From assembly GCF_000020125.1 (NCBI RefSeq), contig NC_010681.1, forward strand, positions 3,720,001 through 3,784,000: DNA of 64,000 bases. Reading direction: 5' to 3'. The first letter of the stretch is position 1; each line of letters opens with the position of its first letter. Shown piece by piece: positions 46,469-56,761 of the stretch. The position numbers were made by a program, and so were the translations under genes. The notes under the pieces were generated by a model. The model searched no databases, was not told the origin of the DNA, and saw only the letters and a list, made by a program, of their open reading frames with translations. The stretch is from Paraburkholderia phytofirmans PsJN (lineage in GTDB: Bacteria > Pseudomonadota > Gammaproteobacteria > Burkholderiales > Burkholderiaceae).

Positions 46469-47410
46469 ATGTCCGACCAAACCAGGCAGCCCAACTCGTC
46501 CAACGGTCTCGCGCAACTTCTCACCGGCAGGCTCCGCTCGAAATTGGCCGCCGGCGTCACCAATCTGACAAGCGGCAGCGGTCCCACGCTCGACTACTCG
46601 TCGCCTCCGGGCGACCCCGGCTTGTTCGGCCCTGACTCCGTATGCTGGACAGTCCACGCCGATTTCACGTCCATGATGACGGGCGGCATCAGCGCGCTTC
46701 TGCTTCAGGCGCTGCACCCGCTGGCCCTCGCCGGCGTGTGGGACCATTCGACGTTTCGCACCGATATTCTCGGCCGCCTGCGCCGCACCGCGACATTTAT
46801 CGCGGGCACGACCTTCGGCAGCCGGCACGACGCACTGGCGCTGATCGAACGTGTGAAGCGCATTCATCTTGGCGTGAGCGGCGTCACGCCTGACGGCCAG
46901 CCCTATCGCGCGAGCGAACCCGAGTTGTTGACGTGGGTGCATGTCGCCGAAGTGTCGAGCTTCATGACCGCGCACCTGCGCTATGTGAACCCGGCACTGC
47001 CAATTGCCGCGCAGGATCAGTACTTCGCCGAGACCGCGCGCATTGCCGAGATGCTCGGCGCGTCGCACATTCCGCGTTCGCGAGCCGAGATCGATGATTA
47101 CTTGCTCGCGATGCAGCCCGAGCTTGTGGCCAGCGAGCGCACGCGTGAAGTCGTGAGGGTTCTTCTGAACGCGCCCGCCCCCAGCCTATCGATGCGGCCG
47201 GCCGGCGTGTTGATGTTCAACGCCGGCGTCGATCTTCTGCCTGATTGGGCACAGGCGATGTTGGGATTCCAGCGCTATGCCGTGCTTCGCCGCGCGGTGG
47301 CCAGGCCCGGCGTGCGGCTGGTCGCGCCGGTCATTCGCTGGGCGCTGGTGAATGGTGTGTCGAAACGGGCGCGCCGACGCGTGGCAGCGGGCGTAAGCGA
47401 ACCGGAATAA
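46469..47410 (+). CDS. DUF2236 (MpaB/Lcp-related) family protein
   Basis: 313 aa. All-helical, with the pattern FTSMMTGGISALLLQALHPLALAGVWDHS, HVAEVSSFMTAHLRY and the Arg-rich C-terminus. This is the DUF2236 fold of MpaB-type haem oxygenases and of the latex-clearing protein Lcp. His residues in LHPLAL and WVHVAE could ligate haem. No signal peptide. The ATG at 46469 follows AGG. It is downstream of ruvB by 36 nt and possibly co-transcribed, but unrelated in function. Confidence 0.8.
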   Translation: MSDQTRQPNSSNGLAQLLTGRLRSKLAAGVTNLTSGSGPTLDYSSPPGDPGLFGPDSVCWTVHADFTSMMTGGISALLLQALHPLALAGVWDHSTFRTDILGRLRRTATFIAGTTFGSRHDALALIERVKRIHLGVSGVTPDGQPYRASEPELLTWVHVAEVSSFMTAHLRYVNPALPIAAQDQYFAETARIAEMLGASHIPRSRAEIDDYLLAMQPELVASERTREVVRVLLNAPAPSLSMRPAGVLMFNAGVDLLPDWAQAMLGFQRYAVLRRAVARPGVRLVAPVIRWALVNGVSKRARRRVAAGVSEPE

Positions 47411-47587
47411 CGCGAGCGTCGGCGCTCGAACGCGCACAAACTGCGCAATCAAACGTCAGCGATAACCACCGCGTGAATATGCGCGTAAATCGCGACATCG
47501 ATCTTCGTCGGCCCGAATTCGCGGGACGCGCGCGAACGCGTTCGAATCAGCCGCGCAAGATCACGCTACCCGATCGCCCCGCGCCAA

Positions 47588-48259
47588 TCATCGCCCCGGC
47601 TCCGGCACCTTCTTGAAACTGTCATCCGCGCTCGGCGCATCGAGATGCGAGACGTCCGCCCACGAGACGATCGTCGCCTTGCCATTATCGAAATCCACGG
47701 CGTTCACGCTCGTGTTCAGCAACGGGTAGTTACGCGGCGCATCGAGCGGCAGGCCACAGGCAAAGCGTCGCACGCAATCGAGCACGCCGCCATGCGCGAC
47801 GCAAGCAATCCGTCCACCAGGGTGCGCGGCGACCAGCGGTTCGATCGCGTGCAGCACGCGATGGTAGAGCGTGCGCAGCGACTCGCCTTCCGGCGGTGCG
47901 AAGCCCGCATCGCGGGTCTGCCAGTGCGCGTATTCATCGGGGAACCGCAGGGCGATCTCGTCGCTATCGTGGCCCTGGAACGCGCCGTATGAACGCTCGC
48001 GCAGACCTTCGCGCAACTGCAGCGGCAGGGCGAGCGCATCGGCGATCGGCTGCGCGGTTTGCTGCGCGCGTTGCAGGTCGCTCGAATAGATCGCGTCGAG
48101 CCGTGCGCCCTGCTTCGCCTCATCGGCCATGCGGCGCGCCAGGCGCTGCGCCTGCGCCAGCCCCGTCGTAGCGAGCGGAATGTCAATGTGACCTTGAATG
48201 CGCTTGATGCGGTTCCAGTCGGTCTCGCCGTGCCGGATGAACAGAATCTGCGTCGTCAT
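47588..48259 (-). CDS. Histidine phosphatase (phosphoglycerate-mutase-like) family protein
   Basis: 223 aa. Catalytic His in LFIRHGETDWNR (RHG motif), and a second in CVAHGGVLD near residue 160. Conserved SDLQRAQQTAQPIADAL and GLRERSYGAFQGH. Includes GpmB, CobC and SixA types; the exact substrate is unknown. It follows dtd at a 104-bp gap on the same strand. Cytoplasmic. Confidence 0.83.
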   Translation of the reverse strand: MTTQILFIRHGETDWNRIKRIQGHIDIPLATTGLAQAQRLARRMADEAKQGARLDAIYSSDLQRAQQTAQPIADALALPLQLREGLRERSYGAFQGHDSDEIALRFPDEYAHWQTRDAGFAPPEGESLRTLYHRVLHAIEPLVAAHPGGRIACVAHGGVLDCVRRFACGLPLDAPRNYPLLNTSVNAVDFDNGKATIVSWADVSHLDAPSADDSFKKVPEPGR

Positions 48260-48363
48260 GGGATTGGAAGTGGGCGCCTTGGCCGGTGATGCCGAGCCGC
48301 TATTGTCGCAAAAGCGGTTGGAGGATGGATGCGCACGCCAGAGTGCGCATTGAAGGACAAAGC

Positions 48364-48822
48364 TCAGGCGTTCGTCTGCAGCCAGAACGTGACCGGCCCG
48401 TCGTTGACGAGCGAGACCTGCATGTCGGCGCCGAACTCGCCGGTCTCGACGATCGGGTGCTTCGCCCGCGCCGCCGCGACGAAGTAATCGAACAGGCGCT
48501 TGCCTTCATCCGGCGGCGCAGCCGGCGTAAAGCTCGGACGCAGGCCGCTGTTGGTGTCCGCGGCCAGCGTGAATTGCGACACGAGAAGCAAGCCGCCCGC
48601 GCGCCCGGCGCCATCGAGATTTTGCACGGAGAGATTCATCTTGCCGGCGGCGTCGCTGAAGACGCGGTAGCCGAGCACCTTGGCCAGCAACCGGTCGGCA
48701 GCCGCCTCGCTGTCGCCGCGTTCGGCGCACACGAGCGCGAGCAGGCCCGCCTCGATCGCGCCCGTCACGCGGTCGGCCACGCGCACTTCGGCGCGCCGCA
48801 CGCGCTGGATCAGCGCGATCAC
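48364..48822 (-). CDS. dtd: D-aminoacyl-tRNA deacylase
   Basis: 152 aa. Signatures are the N-terminal [15 protein letters not shown], the [17 protein letters not shown] motif and the C-terminal [13 protein letters not shown]. Removes D-amino acids from mischarged tRNA, notably D-Tyr-tRNA, which fits its place directly behind tyrS (31 bp). Confidence 0.95.
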   Translation of the reverse strand: MIALIQRVRRAEVRVADRVTGAIEAGLLALVCAERGDSEAAADRLLAKVLGYRVFSDAAGKMNLSVQNLDGAGRAGGLLLVSQFTLAADTNSGLRPSFTPAAPPDEGKRLFDYFVAAARAKHPIVETGEFGADMQVSLVNDGPVTFWLQTNA

Positions 48823-48853
48823 CGGCGCGGCTCCGTTAGCGCCACTCTGAACA

Positions 48854-50104
48854 TCAGGCTGTCAGCGTGACGCGCGCAAAGCGGCGCTTGCCGACCTGCA
48901 CGACGTACTCGCCGGCTTCGACCTTCAGGCCCTTGTCTGACACGGTCGCGCCATCGATCTTCACGCCGCCCTGCTCGATATTGCGCAGCGCTTCGCTAGT
49001 AGACGGCACGAGGTTGGCCTGCTTGAGCAACTGGCCGATCGCGAGCGGGGCGCCCGCCAGCGTCACGGCCGGGATATCGTCCGGCACGCCGCCCTTCGCG
49101 CGATGGTTGAAGTCTTCGAGCGCGCGCTCGGCATCGGCTTGCGAGTGGAAGCGCGCGACGATTTCCTGACCGAGCAGCACCTTGAAATCTCGCGGATTGC
49201 GGCCCGCTTCGATTTCCTTCCTGAAGCCGGCGATTTCGTCCATCGGACGGAACGACAGCAGTTCGAAGTAACGCCACATCAGCACGTCGGAAATGCTCAT
49301 CAGCTTGCCGAACATGTCAGTCGGCTTTTCGCTGATGCCGATGTAGTTGTTCTTCGACTTCGACATCTTCTCGACGCCGTCCAGCCCCTCGAGCAGCGGC
49401 ATCGTCAAGATGCATTGCTGCTCCTGGCCGTATTGCTTCTGCAGCTCGCGGCCCACCAGCAGGTTGAACTTCTGGTCCGTGCCGCCGAGTTCGAGGTCCG
49501 CGTTCAGCGCGACCGAGTCATAGCCTTGCATCAGCGGATACAGGAACTCGTGGATCGAGATCGGCACGCCGCCTTGAAAACGCTTCGTGAAGTCTTCGCG
49601 CTCGAGGATCCGCGCCACCGTGTAGCGCGACGCGAGCTTGATCATGCCATCGGCGCCAAGCGGCATCGACCATTCGCTGTTGTAGCGGATCTCGGTCTTT
49701 TCGCGGTCGAGCACGAGCGCGGCCTGATCGAAATACGTCTTCGCGTTCGATTCGATCTGCTCGCGCGTGAGCGGCGGACGTGTGGCATTACGGCCCGACG
49801 GATCGCCGATCAGCGACGTGAAATCGCCGATCAGGAAGATCACGGTATGACCGAGATCCTGCAATTGGCGCATCTTGTTCAACACGACCGTGTGGCCGAT
49901 GTGGATGTCCGGCGCGGTCGGATCGAGCCCGAGCTTGATACGCAGCGGCTTGCCCGTAGCCGCGCTCTTCGCGAGTTTTTGCGCGAATTCGTCTTCGATC
50001 AGCAGTTCGTCGACACCGCGCTTGGTGATGGCGAGCGCGTGACGGACTTCGTCGGTGATCGGGAAGGCGGCAGCGGGGTTAGGCTTGGTGGACTCGGTGC
50101 TCAT
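48854..50104 (-). CDS. tyrS: Tyrosyl-tRNA synthetase
   Basis: 416 aa. Class I HIGH motif in [16 protein letters not shown] and KMSKS in [16 protein letters not shown]; a C-terminal S4 RNA-binding domain ([43 protein letters not shown]). This is the TyrS type-2 length and layout. The ATG at 50104 is used; the longer frame to 50242 is non-homologous. It forms a unit with dtd and is divergent from anmK. Confidence 0.96.
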   Translation of the reverse strand: MSTESTKPNPAAAFPITDEVRHALAITKRGVDELLIEDEFAQKLAKSAATGKPLRIKLGLDPTAPDIHIGHTVVLNKMRQLQDLGHTVIFLIGDFTSLIGDPSGRNATRPPLTREQIESNAKTYFDQAALVLDREKTEIRYNSEWSMPLGADGMIKLASRYTVARILEREDFTKRFQGGVPISIHEFLYPLMQGYDSVALNADLELGGTDQKFNLLVGRELQKQYGQEQQCILTMPLLEGLDGVEKMSKSKNNYIGISEKPTDMFGKLMSISDVLMWRYFELLSFRPMDEIAGFRKEIEAGRNPRDFKVLLGQEIVARFHSQADAERALEDFNHRAKGGVPDDIPAVTLAGAPLAIGQLLKQANLVPSTSEALRNIEQGGVKIDGATVSDKGLKVEAGEYVVQVGKRRFARVTLTA

Positions 50105-50310
50105 GCTGGAAACGTGAAGTCGCGAAAAAAAGAGATTGTCCCATAGATGCGCGCCGCCGCGCCCACTGACGCAGCCACAATCGCCTCGCCGGCGCGCGAT
50201 TTCTGCGTTTGATGTCACACCACCGGCGTCGCGGCGCTTCATATTCGACCGCGCTTCGCCCGATAATCTGCTACAACGGATCGCAACGAACCATCGAGAG
50301 GAGCAGCAAC

Positions 50311-51441
50311 GTGGCGCAAGACCCCGCAGACGGCGTCTACTTTGGATTGATGTCCGGCACCAGCATGGACGGCGTGGACGGCGTGGCCGTCAAATTCGCG
50401 CAAGGCAAGCCGCCGGTGGTGCTGGCCGAGGCGTTTGTCGGCTTTGCCGCGGGCCTGCGCGACGCATTGTTCGCGCTCCAGCAACCCGGCGACAACGAGA
50501 TCGAACGCGAGGCGCTGGCCGCCAACGCGCTCGCCACGCGTTATGCCGTGTGCTGCCACGAACTGTTGCACGGCAGCCGCGTGCCGGCTGCGGAGGTGCG
50601 CGCGATCGGCGTGCATGGGCAGACGGTTCGGCATCGACCGGAAAAGGGCTATACGCGGCAAATCAACAACCCGGCGCTGCTCGCGGAAATGATGCATATC
50701 GACGTGATTGCCGATTTCCGCAGCCGCGATGTCGCGGCCGGCGGCCAGGGCGCGCCGCTCGTGCCGGCTTTTCACGCCACGGTGTTCGGCGCGAAAAACG
50801 AAACGCGGGTGGTCTGCAATCTTGGCGGCATCAGCAATATCACGATTCTGAATGCGACCGGCAGTGTGCGCGGCTTCGACTGCGGACCCGCCAACGCGCT
50901 GCTCGACGAGTGGGCGCAGCGCCATCTCGGCAAACCGTTTGACGAGAACGGCCATTTCGCGGCGGGCGGCAAGGTGGATCGCACGTTGCTGAATGCGTTG
51001 CTCGACGAGCCGTTTTTCAGCCAACAGCCGCCGAAGAGCACCGGCCGTGACCTGTTCAACGCGGAATGGCTCGATGCGAAGCTGCAGCCGTTCGCCGGGC
51101 TCGATCCCGCCGACGCGCAAGCGACACTGGTTGCGCTCACCGCCGTGACGGTCGCGCGCGAGATCGAGCGGCATGCGTCGGACGCGCGGGCCGTCTATGT
51201 CTGCGGCGGTGGCGCGCGCAACCCGGAGATTCTGAAGGCGTTGCAGCAGGCGCTGGAGGACAGCGGCGTCAGCGGCGTTCCCGTCATGACCACCGATGCG
51301 CTCGGCGTACCGCCAAGCCAGGTCGAACCGCTTGCTTTTGCCTGGCTCGCGATGCGCTGCGTGGCGCGTCTGCCGGGCAATCTGCCGGCGGTGACAGGCG
51401 CCTCAGCCGAGCGCGTGCTCGGAGCAATCTATCCGCGCTGA
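50311..51441 (+). CDS. anmK: Anhydro-N-acetylmuramic acid kinase
   Basis: 376 aa from GTG at 50311, with GAGAGGAG 7 nt upstream. ATP-binding signatures are [16 protein letters not shown] and [11 protein letters not shown]; the fold is of the ASKHA class ([27 protein letters not shown]). It converts anhMurNAc from cell-wall recycling to MurNAc-6-phosphate. A strong bidirectional terminator follows. Confidence 0.94.
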   Translation: MAQDPADGVYFGLMSGTSMDGVDGVAVKFAQGKPPVVLAEAFVGFAAGLRDALFALQQPGDNEIEREALAANALATRYAVCCHELLHGSRVPAAEVRAIGVHGQTVRHRPEKGYTRQINNPALLAEMMHIDVIADFRSRDVAAGGQGAPLVPAFHATVFGAKNETRVVCNLGGISNITILNATGSVRGFDCGPANALLDEWAQRHLGKPFDENGHFAAGGKVDRTLLNALLDEPFFSQQPPKSTGRDLFNAEWLDAKLQPFAGLDPADAQATLVALTAVTVAREIERHASDARAVYVCGGGARNPEILKALQQALEDSGVSGVPVMTTDALGVPPSQVEPLAFAWLAMRCVARLPGNLPAVTGASAERVLGAIYPR

Positions 51442-51468
51442 GCGCCGCGCGAGATTCGGATGCAGAAA

Positions 51469-51500
51469 ACAAGAAACGGGGCCGAAGCCCCGTTTCTTGT
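51469..51500. terminator. Very strong bidirectional terminator between anmK and erpA
   Basis: A 14-bp perfect stem, ACAAGAAACGGGGC / GCCCCGTTTCTTGT, with a CGAA loop. A run on the left and T run on the right serve both converging transcripts. Confidence 0.92.
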
Positions 51501-51524
51501 TTCAACCTGTCATTCAGCGCGCCA

Positions 51525-51890
51525 TTACACCGAGAACGACGAACCACAACCGCAAGTGGTCGTTGCATTCGGGTTCTTGATAACGAACTGCGCGCCGTTG
51601 ATGTCGTCCTTGTAGTCGATCTCAGCGCCCACCAGATACTGGTAGCTCATTGAATCGATCAACAGCTGGACGCCGCTCTTGTTCATGACGGTGTCGTCTT
51701 CGTTGACGGCTTCGTCGAAGGTAAAACCGTACTGAAAGCCCGAGCAGCCGCCGCCCTGCACGAAAACGCGCAGTTTGAGGTCCGCATTGCCTTCTTCTTC
51801 GATCAGTTGCTTGACCTTGTCAGCCGCTGCGTCGGTAAAAACGAAGGGGGCGGGCATCTCGGTCACGGGTGTATCGGTGACTGCGTTCAT
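51525..51890 (-). CDS. erpA: Iron-sulfur cluster insertion protein ErpA
   Basis: 121 aa. A-type carrier with the three conserved cysteines: [11 protein letters not shown] and the C-terminal CGCGSSFSV. Hands Fe-S clusters to apo-enzymes, including isoprenoid-synthesis proteins. It follows rpsI at a 278-bp gap and has its own terminator. The -10-like TACAAT on the minus strand near 51920 is a weak promoter candidate. Confidence 0.94.
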
Positions 51891-52094
51891 TCGAACTCTC
51901 CAAAAAGCTTCTAACCGCTATTGTAGGGCTGATCTCGATATCGTGCCGAAGCCCACAAAATCAATAGGTTCTTACTGAGAATCAGTGAACGGCACGTTCT
52001 GCCGCCGCCAGCCCGACTAAGCATGATGCATCGCCGCGCTGGTGACGAATTCGCTGCGCCAGCACCGCACCGCGCAAAACCGCGAACCCATGAA

Positions 52095-52128
52095 AAAAGC
52101 CGCCTTCGCGAAAGCGTTGGCGGCTTTT
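52095..52128 (-). terminator. Terminator of the rplM-rpsI operon
   Basis: Read on the minus strand, AAAAGCCGCC / GGCGGCTTTT is a 10-bp stem with a 14-nt loop. A run of T follows (AAAAAA on the plus strand). It lies 41 bp past the rpsI stop. Confidence 0.88.
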
Positions 52129-52168
52129 GCAGCGCACCGGCCCGAAAGCCGGTTTGCACCCGAAACGA

Positions 52169-52561
52169 TTAACGCTTCGAGAATTGCTTCCGGCGACGTG
52201 CCTTGTGGAAACCGACCTTCTTACGTTCCACTTCACGTGCGTCACGCGTAACGAAGCCAGCCTTCGACAGTTCCGGCTTCAGCGTTGCGTCGTAGTCCAT
52301 CAGCGCGCGCGTGATGCCGTGGCGAACCGCACCGGCTTGACCCGTTTCACCGCCACCCGTCACGTTGACCTTGATGTCGAACGTAACGCCGTGGTTCGTG
52401 AGTTCCAGCGGCTGACGCACGATCATCAGCGACGTTTCGCGCGAGAAGTAATCGGCGATAGGCTTGCCGTTCACAACGATATCGCCCTTGCCTGCCTTGA
52501 TGAAGACGCGTGCGACGGCGCTCTTGCGGCGGCCCGTGCCGTAATTCCAGTTACCGATCAT
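52169..52561 (-). CDS. rpsI: 30S ribosomal protein S9
   Basis: 130 aa. Signatures are [19 protein letters not shown] near the N-terminus, [19 protein letters not shown], and the basic C-terminal tail ending QFSKR, which contacts P-site tRNA. It is the second gene of the rplM-rpsI operon, 11 bp from rplM. Confidence 0.98.
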   Translation of the reverse strand: MIGNWNYGTGRRKSAVARVFIKAGKGDIVVNGKPIADYFSRETSLMIVRQPLELTNHGVTFDIKVNVTGGGETGQAGAVRHGITRALMDYDATLKPELSKAGFVTRDAREVERKKVGFHKARRRKQFSKR

Positions 52562-52572
52562 GTGGGCTCCCC

Positions 52573-53001
52573 TTAGATCTCGAGCGCTTTCGGCTGTTGT
52601 GCCGAATGCGGATGCGTTGCTTCAGCGTAGACCTTCAGCTTCTTGATCATCGCGTAGCCGAGCGGGCCCTTCGGCAGCATGCCCTTGACCGCTTTCTCGA
52701 GCGCACGGCCCGGGAAGCGTTCTTGCATCTTGCCGAACGTCGTTTCATAGATACCGCCCGGGTAGCCCGAGTGACGGTAGTACTTCTTGTCAGTAGCCTT
52801 GTTGCCCGTGACGCGCAACTTACCCGCGTTGATAACGATGATGAAATCACCGGTGTCGACGTGCGGAGTGAATTCAGGCTTGTGCTTGCCGCGAAGACGG
52901 TGTGCCACTTCGCTGGCGACACGCCCGAGAACCTTATCCGTCGCGTCAATCACGTACCATTCACGCGTAACCTCATGGGCTTTTGCGGAAAACGTCTTCA
53001 T
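52573..53001 (-). CDS. rplM: 50S ribosomal protein L13
   Basis: 142 aa. Conserved blocks [48 protein letters not shown] and [20 protein letters not shown]. Begins the rplM-rpsI operon. Its promoter is at 53123-53152. In E. coli the L13 mRNA autoregulates; I saw no clear leader structure here. Confidence 0.98.
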   Translation of the reverse strand: MKTFSAKAHEVTREWYVIDATDKVLGRVASEVAHRLRGKHKPEFTPHVDTGDFIIVINAGKLRVTGNKATDKKYYRHSGYPGGIYETTFGKMQERFPGRALEKAVKGMLPKGPLGYAMIKKLKVYAEATHPHSAQQPKALEI

Positions 53002-53122
53002 GATCGATCCAAAAAAATTGCTGCGCCCAATGTGTTTGTTCCTGCTTGTAGTGTGCGCATCGAGGCGCGTGCAGGCTCTCCCTGGTTCTTCCTCCGCGGG
53101 CGCGGATGCGGAAAAGCCTTGA

Positions 53123-53152
53123 ATTATAATGGAATTTGCTACGGCAAGTCAA
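53123..53152 (-). promoter_or_regulatory. Sigma70 promoter of rplM-rpsI
   Basis: On the minus strand TTGACT (53152-53147), an 18-bp spacer, then a perfect TATAAT (53128-53123), about 120 nt before the rplM start. It lies downstream of the sRNA terminator, so the two transcripts are separated. Confidence 0.8.
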
Positions 53153-53258
53153 AACGTACAGGAGTGAGCGCGAGATTCCGCTGGAATCTGGTAGCTGGAA
53201 GCGTAATTTAGCGAGCTATCCGGCTCTAACCGGCTGTGCGTCGCGCAGGACGCGGGCG

Positions 53259-53318
53259 AAAAAAAACCCGAACGAGCGGTTCGGGTTTAATCCACCAAAG
53301 GAGGAGGTGGAGGAGACA
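53259..53318 (-). ncRNA. Predicted ~60-nt double-hairpin sRNA with an anti-Shine-Dalgarno loop
   Basis: The transcript starts about 7 nt after the -10 at 53330-53325. The first hairpin is a 6-bp stem, UCCACC / GGUGGA, with the 9-nt loop UCCUCCUUU, which is fully complementary to a strong SD (AAAGGAGGA). The second is the terminator: 10 bp AAACCCGAAC / GUUCGGGUUU, then eight U (53266-53259). No ORF fits. It is on the rplM strand but precedes the rplM promoter. A trans-acting translation repressor is my inference; expression is not shown. Confidence 0.65.
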
Positions 53319-53324
53319 AAAACG

Positions 53325-53353
53325 ATTATATGAGCCGACCTTGTGCGACGCAA
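53325..53353 (-). promoter_or_regulatory. Promoter of the predicted sRNA
   Basis: On the minus strand TTGCGT (53353-53348), exactly 17 bp, then a perfect TATAAT (53330-53325), about 7 nt before the predicted sRNA. The optimum spacing and perfect -10 make it a likely strong promoter. Confidence 0.7.
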
Positions 53354-53651
53354 GAACATTTGCAATGCGAAATGCGATTTCATAATGTGGCAGCGTAGTT
53401 TTTTGGCTAGAATTTTCTAAATTTTCTTTGAAATCAAGCGCCAAGCGAGAACCGCACGGCCATATCCATAGAGACGAACTAGAGTAAAACCCCTAAATCT
53501 GCTAGGGCATTCCCGAATCGGCTGGACATGCCGCGGCGCAACACGCAAGCCGTCATCCGGCATAACTTGGGGCAAAAGTCGCCTCGGGCAGACACGCAAA
53601 CGCCGGGCTACAATGCCCTCTCGATAAGGCAAAAGCGCGGTGGAGCACAGC

Positions 53652-54074
53652 ATGGAATGCAAAGTGACCTGGATGGGACAGGACGGGATGGCGTTCGCAG
53701 CCGAGACGGGCAGCGGCCACCTGGTGGCAATGGACGGCGCGCCTGAAGGTGGCGGCCGCAACCTCGCGCCGCGTCCGATGGAAATGGTTTTGCTCGGCAC
53801 GGGCGGCTGCACCGCCTACGACGTCGTGATGATCCTGAAGAAAAGCCGTCAGGAAATCAGCGATTGCTCGGTGACACTGAAGGCCGAGCGCGCCAGCGAA
53901 GACCCGAAAGTGTTCACCAAGATCCACTTTCACTTCACCGTGACGGGCAAGAATCTGAACCCGGCCACCGTGGAACGCGCGATCAATCTGTCGCATGACA
54001 AATACTGCTCGGCCTCGATCATGATGGCCAAGACCGCCGAGCTGACGCACTCGTTCGACATCGTCGCGGGCTGA
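53652..54074 (+). CDS. OsmC/Ohr-family protein
   Basis: 140 aa. The conserved region GRNLAPRPMEMVLLGTGGCTAYDVVMILKKSRQ carries the first reactive Cys (GGCTAYD), and a second is in LSHDKYCSASIMM, the two cysteines of the peroxide-reducing OsmC fold. Thiol-dependent hydroperoxide detoxification, YhfA-like by sequence. GGTGGAG lies 6 nt before the ATG. A 650-bp gap before it holds the sRNA and the rplM promoter. Confidence 0.88.
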   Translation: MECKVTWMGQDGMAFAAETGSGHLVAMDGAPEGGGRNLAPRPMEMVLLGTGGCTAYDVVMILKKSRQEISDCSVTLKAERASEDPKVFTKIHFHFTVTGKNLNPATVERAINLSHDKYCSASIMMAKTAELTHSFDIVAG

Positions 54075-54141
54075 ACGCTGTCAGGCGGTCGCCGCGCGGC
54101 GCGGGCCTGAGCGCTCGCCGCCGAATGTGCGCACAAAAGAA

Positions 54142-54173
54142 AAATGCCGGCGTCCATCTGGACGCCGGCATTT
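54142..54173. terminator. Shared terminator of the OsmC gene and rnpB
   Basis: ATGCCGGCGTCCA / TGGACGCCGGCAT, extended to A/T pairs, then seven T on the plus strand and ATTTTTC on the minus strand. The converging OsmC and RNase P RNA transcripts both end here. Confidence 0.9.
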
Positions 54174-54187
54174 TTTTGTCAGGTGGC

Positions 54188-54600
<413 letters not shown>

Positions 54601-54693
54601 GGGGCGGATTTTAACACCTGCGGGAGCGGCAGGCCGGTTCTACGGGTGAAATAGCCGAATCGCCAAGGAGTCCTGCGACAAACCTCATCGCGC

Positions 54694-55521
54694 TCAACGC
54701 GCACGCCGCCCTGAGCGGAACACGGAGGTGTCGTCGTAAAACGCGGGCGAATCGTTCTCCGGCCACCAGCCCGGAACGCCCAGCACGGGCAACGGCGCGA
54801 ACATGCGGCTTGTCAGCGCATCGGTGGTCAGCAGCGCCGCCGCGACGGCCTCGTCCAGCCAAGCGTCTCGCTTCGCAGCGTCCCATTCGAAATACACGGG
54901 CGGCACTTCGACTATCCACGCATGCCCCGTGCAAGCCTTGAACGGCGCAATCAGCTTTTCCATCAGCGCATGGCCAAAACAGCGCACTTCGCAACGGCTT
55001 CCCCATGCGTCGCGCCGGGCCACGAGCAGCGTGTGCCAGTCGAATCCACGCAAAGCCGCGCTCAAAGCAGGATCAGCGCAAGCGAACAGCAATGCGTTCT
55101 CGTCAAACAAGGTTAGCGTATCGGGCACGCCGCCTCGCGTCGGACCGACGCCCAACACCTCGATGGCCGCCCACTGCCGCGCGTTCAGCGCTGCTTTGAT
55201 GCGCGGAAAGGCAAACCACATCGACGCATTGAAGAAGTCGTGCAGATTGTGGCGCGTCGGAACGCAGCCGGTCGACGCGATATGTGCTTCGTACGCCGCG
55301 CCGGGTGGCAAATCGTCCTGGGCGATAAACGCGAGGCGCTGGCCGCGCCCGGTGCTCTGCCGCATATCACCGGCGTCGGCGTTCATTTCGGCGAGCAATG
55401 CCGCGTAGCTCGTCAGGGCCGCTTGCTGCCACCGCTTGCCGCGTTCGGCAAAAGGCGCGAGCCACGGCTTGGTCCAGTCGATTGCAGCGAAACCTGGCGG
55501 CTGCGCCTCATGCGCCTGCAT
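54694..55521 (-). CDS. DUF3025-family protein
   Basis: 275 aa. The sequence, with FAAIDWTKPWLAPFAERGKRW, LHDFFNASMWFAFPRIKAALNARQ and VLGVPGWWPENDSPAFYDD, matches the uncharacterised DUF3025 group. These genes often follow pyrC in Burkholderiaceae, as here (12 bp gap). No catalytic function is known. No signal peptide or membrane segment seen. Probably co-transcribed with pyrC. Confidence 0.85.
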   Translation of the reverse strand: MQAHEAQPPGFAAIDWTKPWLAPFAERGKRWQQAALTSYAALLAEMNADAGDMRQSTGRGQRLAFIAQDDLPPGAAYEAHIASTGCVPTRHNLHDFFNASMWFAFPRIKAALNARQWAAIEVLGVGPTRGGVPDTLTLFDENALLFACADPALSAALRGFDWHTLLVARRDAWGSRCEVRCFGHALMEKLIAPFKACTGHAWIVEVPPVYFEWDAAKRDAWLDEAVAAALLTTDALTSRMFAPLPVLGVPGWWPENDSPAFYDDTSVFRSGRRAR

Positions 55522-55533
55522 CTTGCTGATGCC

Positions 55534-56595
55534 TTAAACCAGCCGCCAGCCAATCGACTCGCCGCCGCGCAGCGGCACGACCGGCGTATCGCCGACCGGC
55601 AATTCGGCCGGCAGCGTCCATTCCTCACGACGCAGCGTGACCTTCTCTTCGCTGCGCGGCAGACCGTAGAAGTCCGCGCCGAAAAAGCTCGCGAAGCCTT
55701 CGAGCTTATCGAGCGCGTTGGCGTTATCGAACGCTTCCGTGTACAGCTCCAAAGCGTGCAATGCCGTGTAGCAACCCGCGCAGCCACACGCGTGCTCTTT
55801 CAACCCCTTCGGATGCGGCGCACTGTCCGTGCCGAGGAAGAAACGCGGATTGCCCGACGTCGCAGCCTCGACCAGCGCCACGCGATGCGTCTCCCGCTTT
55901 AACACCGGCAGGCAGTAGTAATGCGGGCGAATGCCACCCTGGAAGATCGCGTTGCGGTTGTAGAGCAGGTGATGCGCCGTGATCGTCGCGCCCAGCAGCT
56001 CAGGCGCCGCGCCGGCTTCGCGGATATAGTCGACCGCGTCTTTCGTGGTGATGTGCTCGAACACCACTTTCAGCGCCGGAAACGCGCGGCGCAGCGGCGT
56101 CATGACCCGGTCGATGAACACCTTCTCGCGGTCGAACAGATCGATCGACGAATCGGTCACCTCGCCGTGCACGAGCAGCGGCATACCGACTTCCTGCATG
56201 ACTTCGAGCGTTTTGGCGCACTTCATGATGTCGGTGACGCCCGCGTCCGAATTGGTCGTCGCGCCCGCCGGATACAGCTTTACGCCATGCACGAAGCCGC
56301 TTTCGCGCGCGCGGCGGATCTCGTCGGGCGGCGTGTTGTCGGTCAGGTACAGCGTCATCAACGGTTCGAACTTCGCGCCTTCAGGAATCGCGGCGACGAT
56401 CCGCTCGCGATACGCCTGCGCCATCGCGGTGGTCGTGACCGGCGGCTTCAGGTTCGGCATGATGATCGCGCGGCCAAACTGGCGCGCGGTGTCCGGCAAC
56501 ACGGCGGCCAGCATTTCGCCGTCGCGGACGTGCAGGTGCCAGTCGTCCGGGCGGGCGAGTGTGATGGAGTCGATGGAAGCGTTGGAAGCGGTCAT
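55534..56595 (-). CDS. pyrC: Dihydroorotase (class II)
   Basis: 353 aa. Zinc-site HLHVRDG near the N-terminus; the carboxylated lysine in [16 protein letters not shown]; further ligands in [18 protein letters not shown] and [13 protein letters not shown]; and [14 protein letters not shown]. Converts carbamoyl aspartate to dihydroorotate in pyrimidine synthesis. The ATG at 56595 is used. The following gene is a DUF3025 protein. Divergent from a class II glutamine amidotransferase by 166 bp. Confidence 0.96.
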   Translation of the reverse strand: MTASNASIDSITLARPDDWHLHVRDGEMLAAVLPDTARQFGRAIIMPNLKPPVTTTAMAQAYRERIVAAIPEGAKFEPLMTLYLTDNTPPDEIRRARESGFVHGVKLYPAGATTNSDAGVTDIMKCAKTLEVMQEVGMPLLVHGEVTDSSIDLFDREKVFIDRVMTPLRRAFPALKVVFEHITTKDAVDYIREAGAAPELLGATITAHHLLYNRNAIFQGGIRPHYYCLPVLKRETHRVALVEAATSGNPRFFLGTDSAPHPKGLKEHACGCAGCYTALHALELYTEAFDNANALDKLEGFASFFGADFYGLPRSEEKVTLRREEWTLPAELPVGDTPVVPLRGGESIGWRLV

Positions 56596-56761
56596 GGCGG
56601 CGGGAAACGAGATTCGACGACAAAAGCCAATCTATGCGGTCAAACCGCAACGTTGCGGCATAAACACACGTCAATTTTGCTATTTGGCGTTTCTGGCTCG
56701 GTGATATGCTTGGAAAATCATCATTGTAACGGCTCGCCCCGTTCACAGGCTTACCCGCAAC

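Noticed and set aside
53226..53444. A 72-residue minus-strand frame over the sRNA region
   Set aside because: It lacks a ribosome site, crosses the promoter, both sRNA hairpins and the terminator, and its sequence is not protein-like in pattern.
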